Shown here piece by piece: positions 16,230 through 21,895 of a stretch of 52,148 bases of DNA (position 1 is the first letter of the stretch; every line of letters starts with the position of its first letter). The stretch is from positions 1 through 52,148 of IMG/VR virus record IMGVR_UViG_3300037137_001787; one strand, given 5' to 3'. The notes under the pieces are model-generated. The model made no database searches, was not told the origin of the DNA, and saw only the letters and a list, made by a program, of their open reading frames with translations. Made by a program: the position numbers and the translations under genes. The stretch is from a virus.

Positions 16230-16630
16230 ATTATCTCTGTTAAAATCCCACCACGAACATTAACTTTTAAGCGAAGTTCACAACTATCAGGTTTTACTGC
16301 ATCACAAAAATCCTTCAATACTTTTTGTGCAAGATGTTCATGAAGAATGCCTATTTCTTTATAAACTGATAAATACATTTTCAAGCTTTTCAATTCCGGG
16401 ATATTTCTAAATGGGACATATTTAAGATGTAACTCATAAAAATCAAGTAACCCAGTCATAGGACATAATGCAACAAGTTCTGTTGTACTATAGATTATTT
16501 CCGTTTTTTCTATTTGTATATATTCGAGTATAGCTATACTATATATGTTCTTTTGCATTACTTCATTCTGTTGTTTATTAACGTCTTGCAACGGCATATC
16601 TTCAATATGTTTTACAGTTTCTTTATCCAT
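16217..16630 (-). CDS. queF: QueF-like 7-cyano-7-deazaguanine reductase
   Basis: This 137-aa T-fold protein has the QueF landmarks. LCPMTGLLDF carries the nucleophilic Cys and the Asp. ELKSLKMYL matches the NADPH motif E(S/L)KS-h-K-x-Y. GILHEHLAQKVLKDF supplies the substrate Glu/His. QueF reduces the nitrile of preQ0 to the aminomethyl of preQ1. The presence of the NADPH motif favours a reductase over the QueF-L amidinotransferase that makes archaeosine. With the DpdA-like neighbour it suggests that the virus places preQ1 in its DNA. Confidence 0.8.
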   Translation of the reverse strand: MDKETVKHIEDMPLQDVNKQQNEVMQKNIYSIAILEYIQIEKTEIIYSTTELVALCPMTGLLDFYELHLKYVPFRNIPELKSLKMYLSVYKEIGILHEHLAQKVLKDFCDAVKPDSCELRLKVNVRGGILTEIICTK

Positions 16631-17016
16631 ATATTTAATTCCCTTTTTCTTCCTTTAACTGTTTGTATTAGTTCGAAACCAAGATGTTTATAAAAACCAT
16701 TACTAAAGTTATCAACAGGGCATTTCAATTTAATGATAGTACGATTAAGAATTAGGGATTGTCTTACTAATTCATTTATTAATTCCTTCCCGTATCCCAT
16801 TTTTTGATATTCGGGTAATATCATCAATTCGTATATTGTTGTTTGTTGATCTCTCTTTCGATGATAGAAATGTAAAAACCCAATGATTCTTTCATCTTTC
16901 TTTTGAATAATTATTCTTTTTTCATTAATTGCCTTTTCAAGAATTCTTGTAGTAACAAAACCAATATCTTTTTTACACGAATCGGCAATTTTCTTAAGTT
17001 CTTCGAGGCATGTCAT
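16612..17016 (-). CDS. GNAT-family N-acetyltransferase
   Basis: This 134-aa protein is a single GNAT domain. Motif A is ELMILPEYQKMGYGKELINE, with the acetyl-CoA loop QKMGYG, followed by the C-terminal DNFSNGFYKHLGFE strand-turn. It is the first gene of a three-gene run, and its end overlaps the QueF-like start by 19 bases. Its substrate cannot be read from sequence. Because preQ1 carries a primary amine, acylation of preQ1 in DNA or as a free base is an attractive idea. Acetylating a protein or small molecule remains equally open. Confidence 0.85.
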   Translation of the reverse strand: MTCLEELKKIADSCKKDIGFVTTRILEKAINEKRIIIQKKDERIIGFLHFYHRKRDQQTTIYELMILPEYQKMGYGKELINELVRQSLILNRTIIKLKCPVDNFSNGFYKHLGFELIQTVKGRKRELNIWIKKL

Positions 17017-17114
17017 TTTTTTTTAACCTATGCGTCCGTTCGTAGATGCCTCGAAATTATATTCCGAGGTCGTGGTCACAATGATAATATACCACACATG
17101 CAACGGGTCAATTC

Positions 17115-17921
17115 TCATGGCAGGATGCTCGTTTTCATCGATGGCGGCGCAGGTTTCTTCGCAGCAAGTTTGTTCTTGTTTTCGTACCTGCTCTGATCTA
17201 TGCAGAACTTACAGTTCTCTGGCTTGTTATTGGCGCACGTCTCGAAAGCAACATCATCACAAGAGCCATCTTCCTGACCTTTCGGTTCTTCAAGAACCGC
17301 ATCATCATTATGATTATCACCAACAAGCGCAGATAACGGAACGTCCTTCAGGAATCCACGTAGGATAACGGCTTTATTCACGTAAGTCGCCACACCATAA
17401 GCATGCAGTATTGCCGTTTGTTCTGCCGGATGCTCATACAGATACACCAAGTCGCTGATGTTCGCATGAACGAACAGTAGATATCCAACTCGTGAAATGC
17501 GAATCTTCACTCCACCAGGATGAAGCCAATATATTGACTTCCCTGCTGTTTTTGGCTGAACCGAAAATTCAAACGCGGCGATCTCCTCGAATTGGAATGT
17601 TGGTGAACTCGGAGACAACTTCGTCTCAATCTTGCTCTGCGAGTTTGTTTCAGTCACAGGTCTCTCTGGCTTTACACTATCTATTTCAGTCACATTCGCG
17701 CGTGGATATGTTGAATCCCCACTCGCACTATTGCCGACTAACGCCAGCGTTAGTGAAGCACCTGAACTATCAGCCCGAGGCCCAGTTCTGCGATCAGTGA
17801 TACCCAACAGTTCCTTGACTTTCTGAACCAGTTTATCTTTCGAGACTGCAAACGTCTTGAACGTGCCGCCTGCTTTTACCAAATATCCTTCCGTACATTC
17901 GTCTATTGTTACACTTCTCAT
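17115..17921 (-). CDS. Unknown 268-aa protein with a C-terminal Cys cluster
   Basis: The start at 17921 overlaps the upstream stop as TAATG and is preceded by GGTGA. A longer frame to 18020 overlaps the neighbour and is not preferred. The N-terminus (TIDECTEGYLVKAGGTFKTF) resembles a small phage domain. A Ser/Thr-rich linker (about 60-110) leads to a folded middle (AGKSIYWLHPGGVKIRISRV) and a CANNKPENCKFC zinc-like motif. No family is recognised. It closes the operon led by the RHH protein. Confidence 0.7.
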   Translation of the reverse strand: MRSVTIDECTEGYLVKAGGTFKTFAVSKDKLVQKVKELLGITDRRTGPRADSSGASLTLALVGNSASGDSTYPRANVTEIDSVKPERPVTETNSQSKIETKLSPSSPTFQFEEIAAFEFSVQPKTAGKSIYWLHPGGVKIRISRVGYLLFVHANISDLVYLYEHPAEQTAILHAYGVATYVNKAVILRGFLKDVPLSALVGDNHNDDAVLEEPKGQEDGSCDDVAFETCANNKPENCKFCIDQSRYENKNKLAAKKPAPPSMKTSILP

Positions 17922-18097
17922 TATTTCACCGCACTTATTTCCCATTCGTGTTCGCAAAATACCTTGGGTTTGCCTTGATGTCGATTTCCTGGCGCGCCGG
18001 TGACATGATTCCACCGACAATCATGGACATGCGTTGAATCCCCATCATCCAACGGCAAACCAATGCCTATACATGGTAGAATTCTTCGAGGATTCAT
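17921..18097 (-). CDS. 58-aa His/Cys-rich small protein
   Basis: The start overlaps the previous stop (ATGA) and the end overlaps the next start (TAATG), which strongly supports translation. It has His and Cys spread through it (THVHDCRWNH, then FCEHEW), perhaps binding one metal ion. No family is recognised. Confidence 0.65.
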   Translation of the reverse strand: MNPRRILPCIGIGLPLDDGDSTHVHDCRWNHVTGAPGNRHQGKPKVFCEHEWEISAVK

Positions 18098-18438
18098 GAG
18101 TCCACCTCAGTCTCAGTTATAGCGTGTCTTGAAAATAGAAGGCAAGCCATTTCTTCTGAGTATTCATCTAATTTCTGTTGTATCTCGGCTTTTCGTTGAT
18201 TACATTGCCAACGGAATAACCAATACCTCTTATCTTTTAATAGATTATTCTTACACACTACCACTTTTAAGACTATCTGTATATTCGGCATTAATCCTCC
18301 TTCTTTCTGAGATTTACTCCTGAACCCCAAACATGTCTTCGGCTTGCATGACTTGTACTTCCTGTTAGTGGCAAGATTCACCGTCTGGCAGCCGAAACGA
18401 CCTGAATGATTCATGCAAGGATGCCCCAACATAATCAC
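18094..18438 (-). CDS. 114-aa Cys-rich protein
   Basis: The start is either GTG at 18438, which overlaps the upstream stop, or ATG at 18432. The N-terminal third has several Cys/His residues (HPCMNHSGRFGC, then CKPKTC) that look like a metal site. The C-terminal half is helical and charged. It lies second in the operon behind the RHH protein. Function unknown. Confidence 0.65.
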   Translation of the reverse strand: MIMLGHPCMNHSGRFGCQTVNLATNRKYKSCKPKTCLGFRSKSQKEGGLMPNIQIVLKVVVCKNNLLKDKRYWLFRWQCNQRKAEIQQKLDEYSEEMACLLFSRHAITETEVDS

Positions 18439-18632
18439 GTCCTATTTAACAAATCTACGTTCTCATAACGCAACTCAGCAGCAATCCGAGCTTTAGTCAA
18501 TTTCCGCAAATGTGCCGTCAAAGCATCTTCCGCAAACATACTCAAATCACCCTTCTTCCCGCCACTCTCAGCTACGAATATTCTTATCTCCCTATCGATA
18601 TCATCACTTATCTGAAAATGCATGTGTCCCAT
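18435..18632 (-). CDS. Ribbon-helix-helix regulator
   Basis: This 65-aa protein has the RHH pattern: a short strand (MHFQISDDIDREIRIFV), then the turn GGKKGDLSMFAEDAL typical of NikR/CopG-like proteins, and a second helix. It heads the minus-strand operon. Two 14-bp direct repeats flank the TATA-like sequence just upstream of it, so autoregulation is likely. Confidence 0.8.
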   Translation of the reverse strand: MGHMHFQISDDIDREIRIFVAESGGKKGDLSMFAEDALTAHLRKLTKARIAAELRYENVDLLNRT

Positions 18633-18636
18633 ACCC

Positions 18637-18673
18637 TATACTTATGTGCGTATTCTATATATACTTATGTGCG
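18637..18673. promoter_or_regulatory. Promoter with two 14-bp direct repeats upstream of the RHH gene
   Basis: TATACTTATGTGCG occurs at 18637-18650 and again at 18660-18673. Between and across them lies TATATATA, which would be the TATA box of the minus-strand operon starting at 18632. The 23-base repeat spacing is close to two helical turns, so two dimers could sit on the same face. Confidence 0.65.
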
Positions 18674-18877
18674 CAAAACGATACGAAAAAACGGGGGGAA
18701 TTCTGGACTCCCTTTTTTATATGTGAAAAAAATCAGTGAAACAAAGCCCCCCACCACCACCACCACCACCATACCAAACGATACGAAATATGAAAGATAT
18801 GCGTGAAGATGTATAAATATAAAAGGAAAGAATTACTTTTAATAAACGCTAATAGATTGATACCGGGGCATGTACGT

Positions 18878-18948
18878 TAGTGTTAATGTCTTAACACTAT
18901 AGATGCTAACAACATAGCAAGTACATAGTGTTAGGTAACTTAACACTA
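18878..18948. promoter_or_regulatory. Mirrored pair of palindromic operators
   Basis: TAGTGTTA and TAACACTA form a palindrome with a 6-base spacer at 18878-18899. The same two arms occur with a 7-base spacer at 18926-18948. The outer flanks are mirrored too (CGTTAG on the left, CTAACG on the right), and TGCTA-N6-TAGCA sits in the middle (18904-18919). The whole block is a large dyad. It is a probable regulator or initiator binding site in the main non-coding region. Confidence 0.75.
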
Positions 18949-18950
18949 AC

Positions 18951-19074
18951 GCGCGCGCGATCTATCATTGTTCCGCGCGCATGTGCATGATGAGTATGCG
19001 CATGATTATGTGTTTTGCCTGGATCATTGCGCCGATCCGATCATTGCGCCATAATTTGCGTAACGCTATTGCGC
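18951..19074. other. GCGC-rich repeat region, candidate replication origin
   Basis: The 530-base gap between 18633 and 19161 has no convincing gene. This part holds alternating GCGCGCG tracts, the near-repeat ATGTGCATGAT / ATGCGCATGAT (18981 and 18996), two exact copies of GATCATTGCGCC (19022-19033 and 19039-19050) and a further ATTGCGC at 19068. It is followed by AT-rich DNA with TATA-like boxes before the HNH gene. Repeats next to an AT-rich stretch between oppositely directed operons suit an origin. A CCA trinucleotide run near 18750 lies in the same gap. Confidence 0.45.
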
Positions 19075-19161
19075 ACATATAAATGTTTTTGTAAATATAA
19101 ATAAGATGATTAGCACAACCATCTATATATACTTTAACATTGTATATACTATCTGATTGAT

Positions 19162-19551
19162 ATGAGTATATGGCAAGGTATCCCGAAAACAACAGAAAAG
19201 AGTAAACGATCACAATATCTAGAAAAATCAATAACAGAACGATTTTATACACATTTTGTTAAAGGAAATAAAGATGATTGTTGGATATGGAATGGCTCAT
19301 TACATAACGGATATGGTATTTTTGTGTATAATTATGTTCGGATATATGCTTATAGATATTCTTATACTCTAAAATATGGCGCCTTCCCTGAAAATATGTT
19401 AGCATGTCATGCATGTAATAATAGAAGATGTGTGAATCCAGATCACATCTACCCTGGAACGCCTGCGGAAAATCAGCAAGACCAATCATTTAGACCACAC
19501 GCAAACCCTCATAGATTAAAAACTTATAAAGTCAAAAGGATAACTATTTAA
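19162..19551 (+). CDS. HNH homing-type endonuclease
   Basis: This 129-aa protein matches the HNH_3 type found free-standing in viruses. It has CWIWNGSLHNGYGIF, then AYRYSY, then the metal site MLACHACNNRRCVNPDHIYP and GTPAENQQD. The His-Asn-His residues and two CxxC-like pairs are present. It probably nicks DNA at a specific site and promotes its own spread. It has its own promoter-like upstream AT-rich region. It may have been placed here by homing. Confidence 0.88.
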   Translation: MSIWQGIPKTTEKSKRSQYLEKSITERFYTHFVKGNKDDCWIWNGSLHNGYGIFVYNYVRIYAYRYSYTLKYGAFPENMLACHACNNRRCVNPDHIYPGTPAENQQDQSFRPHANPHRLKTYKVKRITI

Positions 19552-19605
19552 ACTAATAAGTTCATAAGTAAAAATGCTGCTTTACGCGGCAGGAGAAAAT
19601 AAACT

Positions 19606-19755
19606 ATGAACAACTATGAAACACAATTTAATAAGTATGTGGCCGCCACAATTGACGAAACCGCAAAGCACGGAATAAATGTGCATCAAATCGATTGGCT
19701 TGGTGTGATGCTGGAAGCAAGACGCATTTTTAATGAACGATATATTGAGGTGTGA
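19606..19755 (+). CDS. 49-aa protein of the small-gene cluster
   Basis: It starts after AGGAGAAAATAAACT. The product is helical (MNNYETQFNKYVAATIDETA) with GINVHQIDWLGVMLEARR. The next gene starts 3 bases after the stop. Unknown function; early location suggests a host-takeover or regulatory role. Confidence 0.6.
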   Translation: MNNYETQFNKYVAATIDETAKHGINVHQIDWLGVMLEARRIFNERYIEV

Positions 19756-19758
19756 ACT

Positions 19759-19914
19759 ATGAAATATGAAATCGGAGTTAAGAGTGGGCATGGAAATATC
19801 TATTACACAGGCATGACAATACATGCAGAGAACAGAGATATGGCAATAGACAACTACTTCACGATATCCCATGATGATGTGGCGCGAAATCTGGTATATG
19901 CGAATGAGGTGTGA
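19759..19914 (+). CDS. 51-aa protein of the small-gene cluster
   Basis: Translation begins 3 bases after the previous stop. The product has a short beta start (MKYEIGVKSGHGNIYYTGM) and an acidic helical end. No family is recognised. It follows the spacing of coupled early genes. Confidence 0.55.
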   Translation: MKYEIGVKSGHGNIYYTGMTIHAENRDMAIDNYFTISHDDVARNLVYANEV

Positions 19915-19980
19915 GCAGGGCAAGCGCAGAGAGCGGCGGATTACATAACCGCTGCTAATTAATTTTTTGGAGTGATAAAT

Positions 19981-20406
19981 ATGAGTACTAAAATGGAAGC
20001 AATCGAAGCTATCAAGACAGTACGCGAGTACATGCCAACAGCAGAACTAAACGCGATAGCCAGAGGATGCAGAAGCGAAGAAAAACAGTTTTTCTTTGAT
20101 AAACTGGTAGAAATGGCGCAGATAATCAATACCATGCCGGTAACGTATGAGCAGGACGGCAAGGGAGATCAAGCAATAGCATACCTGCACTACTTCAAGG
20201 GTAATCAGGACTGGTACATCACAGAGCGCGATATAGGCGCGCCTGGAGATTTTGAGCAGAGGCAGGCGTTTGGCTTAGCAGACCTGGGATATGGCGCAGA
20301 ACTAGGCTATATTTCAATTGTGGATTTATGTACGGCAGGGATTGAACTTGACCTGCACTTCACGCCGTGCACCTTGGGAGAAATACGCGCGGAGGCAACA
20401 ACATGA
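19981..20406 (+). CDS. DUF2958-like protein
   Basis: The start at 19981 follows TTTGGAG. After a helical N-terminus the protein shows the DUF2958 series: KGDQAIAYLHYFKGNQDWYI, then an acidic pair with GLADLGYGAELGYISIVDL, then LDLHFTPCTLGEI. DUF2958 proteins are common on plasmids and viruses, with no settled function. It overlaps the next gene by 4 bases. Confidence 0.78.
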   Translation: MSTKMEAIEAIKTVREYMPTAELNAIARGCRSEEKQFFFDKLVEMAQIINTMPVTYEQDGKGDQAIAYLHYFKGNQDWYITERDIGAPGDFEQRQAFGLADLGYGAELGYISIVDLCTAGIELDLHFTPCTLGEIRAEATT

Positions 20407-20549
20407 GCGCGCTGGATGATATGACTATGGACGAACTGGTAAGACTTGAGAACAAATATAATGAAGATCGGACTGGCTTTATACTACAGGTGCGGACAGC
20501 AATCAAACACAAACAGATCGCCGCATTTCGCGCGGAGGCAGAAGCATGA
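20403..20549 (+). CDS. 48-aa helical protein
   Basis: ATGA overlaps link it to both the DUF2958-like gene and the next gene. The product is wholly helical and charged (DDMTMDELVRLENKYNEDR). Unknown function. Confidence 0.6.
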   Translation: MSALDDMTMDELVRLENKYNEDRTGFILQVRTAIKHKQIAAFRAEAEA

Positions 20550-20851
20550 GCAGAGCACAGGCAAAAATACTCATGCGCCGGTCAATAGCCGGCGCTCATC
20601 CGCTTTTGAACGAAAAAATCAAATGGAGATACAACCAGCGGCAGCGCGCGGCAGAGCAGGCAGGATTGAACTTTCGATATCATGGCAGGATAGTACCCGT
20701 GCATGGTATCCGTAAGTTCTTAGAGGCAAATAACTATCATACCGGCGCGCATGGTCTCTGCATGGTATGCGGCAGAGAGGCGCAGGTATGCGAATGTAAG
20801 ATCATAGTTCAAGATCGAACCGGCGCGGTTGTCCGGGAGATGATAGTATGA
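20546..20851 (+). CDS. Basic zinc-knuckle protein
   Basis: This 101-aa protein has an Arg/Lys-rich first half (KIKWRYNQRQRAAEQAG) and a Cys cluster (CMVCGREAQVCEC) that looks like a zinc knuckle. It may bind nucleic acid. It is joined by 4-base overlaps to genes on both sides. Confidence 0.65.
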   Translation: MSRAQAKILMRRSIAGAHPLLNEKIKWRYNQRQRAAEQAGLNFRYHGRIVPVHGIRKFLEANNYHTGAHGLCMVCGREAQVCECKIIVQDRTGAVVREMIV

Positions 20852-20967
20852 CCACAGGCGAACTTAAGCAATGGCTTTTGAATGAAGCACTACCTGGGTT
20901 TGTTATGATAATCATACTCATGATAATCGCGGGAGGTTTATCTGTGTTGTTGTTTGGGAGGCCATGA
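20848..20967 (+). CDS. 39-aa single-pass membrane protein
   Basis: It begins with a short soluble part (MTTGELKQWLLNEALP) and has one transmembrane helix (MIIILMIIAGGLSVLLF). ATGA overlaps on both sides support it as real. Unknown role. Confidence 0.55.
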   Translation: MTTGELKQWLLNEALPGFVMIIILMIIAGGLSVLLFGRP

Positions 20968-21062
20968 TGAAGCACCGTAAGGACGGGAAGCATTGTAATT
21001 GTCCCGAATGCCGCGCGGAAGGTGTGCGTTTTTGGAAACATCATAGAAGCAATAGAAGGTAA
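20964..21062 (+). CDS. 32-aa CxCxxC mini-protein
   Basis: It is encoded right after the TM protein with an overlapping start. It is basic and has CNCPEC followed by His residues, a possible single metal site. So short that confidence is limited. Confidence 0.45.
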   Translation: MMKHRKDGKHCNCPECRAEGVRFWKHHRSNRR

Positions 21063-21074
21063 GATAACACCTAT

Positions 21075-21120
21075 AACTAAGTGGTAAGTATAATACAAAT
21101 AAGTATATAACCATTTAGTT
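21075..21120. promoter_or_regulatory. Inverted repeat and promoter upstream of the 103-aa gene
   Basis: AACTAAGTGG (21075) and CCATTTAGTT (21111) form a 10-bp inverted repeat with one mismatch. Between them TAAGTATA occurs twice. It lies 26 bases ahead of an RHH-like gene and is a probable operator. Confidence 0.45.
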
Positions 21121-21146
21121 ACTATTTATATTAAGGATTACCTAAT

Positions 21147-21458
21147 ATGACACGAGTACAGAAACAACTATCTTTACCTGCCGAATACTGGCAGGCTATA
21201 GAATCGAATATAGACCACAAACTTATAAGGTCACGTGGAGACGCATTATTAAGTATATTAGATAAAGTGTATCCTCACTTAACTACAGCAGTACATACAC
21301 CTATACAACCACAGCCCAAAAAGCCCAAATCACCATTATGTAAAAAATGTAAACATACAGAAGAAGCACACGGTAAGGAGTATTGTTATGGAATACTTAA
21401 TAACGGGGGCGCATGTCACTGCCAACAATTCACAGCAGAAGCAGAGCAGGGCGCGTAG
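21147..21458 (+). CDS. RHH-like protein with zinc ribbon
   Basis: This 103-aa protein has an N-terminus like a ribbon-helix-helix unit (RVQKQLSLPAEYWQAIESNI, then RSRGDALLSILDKVY), a Pro/Lys linker, and a Cys/His part (CKKCKHTEEAH, then CYG, then CHC). It may be a DNA-binding regulator with a metal site. Confidence 0.65.
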   Translation: MTRVQKQLSLPAEYWQAIESNIDHKLIRSRGDALLSILDKVYPHLTTAVHTPIQPQPKKPKSPLCKKCKHTEEAHGKEYCYGILNNGGACHCQQFTAEAEQGA

Positions 21459-21460
21459 CC

Positions 21461-21613
21461 ATGACCTCATATTATCCCAGCAATGAGTACGGCGTGTTCC
21501 ATTTCGTGATGGGGACACAGTCGGATACAACCCTTCTTGTGTTGGTTCTGGTGGCGATTACGATCCTGGTAGGCGCGTGGTACATCTGGCTACACGTGCC
21601 TGCGAAATCATGA
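21461..21613 (+). CDS. 50-aa single-pass membrane protein
   Basis: Residues about 24-44 (LLVLVLVAITILVGAWYIWL) form one transmembrane helix after a soluble N-terminus. It starts 2 bases after the preceding stop. A further 22-codon frame overlaps its end (21610-21678) but is too short to call. Confidence 0.5.
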   Translation: MTSYYPSNEYGVFHFVMGTQSDTTLLVLVLVAITILVGAWYIWLHVPAKS

Positions 21614-21649
21614 TACGCACAGCCACAGCAGAACTGGACGAGTTGATAT

Positions 21650-21895
21650 TTATTTCCGGTTTGATGAAACTTTCTTAAAGTTTCTTTTCGTGAAGTGCTG
21701 CACTATCGCGCGATCGATCTGCTCAGGATCATTCCTGAACTTCTCGATAAGAACACTTACCATTTCCTGAACTGTAGCAGCAGAGAAAGGCGCGTCATCG
21801 AAACGCAAGTTCAAGATATTCCGCGCGTCCTTGATGTTCTTATCACTCCAGATATATCGGGGGTAAGCCGGATCATTAAACTGCATTATTCCCAA
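21650..21895 (-). CDS. Small protein downstream of the primase-helicase
   Basis: This 81-aa protein, with a start overlapping the end of the large replication gene by 10 bases, is helical and charged (AATVQEMVSVLIEKFRNDPE). It ends with a basic tail. Co-translation with the primase suggests a replication accessory. No family is recognised. Confidence 0.6.
   Translation of the reverse strand: MGIMQFNDPAYPRYIWSDKNIKDARNILNLRFDDAPFSAATVQEMVSVLIEKFRNDPEQIDRAIVQHFTKRNFKKVSSNRK

Noticed and set aside
18745-18775. CCA trinucleotide run as a coding or regulatory signal
   Set aside because: A short simple repeat near no start codon; nothing supports a function beyond being part of the gene-free gap.
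18962-19252. 95-codon minus-strand frame in the control region
   Set aside because: No ribosome site, hydrophobic shadow-like composition, and it overlaps the HNH gene start and the repeat region.
21610-21678. 22-codon frame overlapping the end of the 50-aa TM gene
   Set aside because: Too short and partly antisense to the 81-aa gene; the ATGA overlap alone is not enough.
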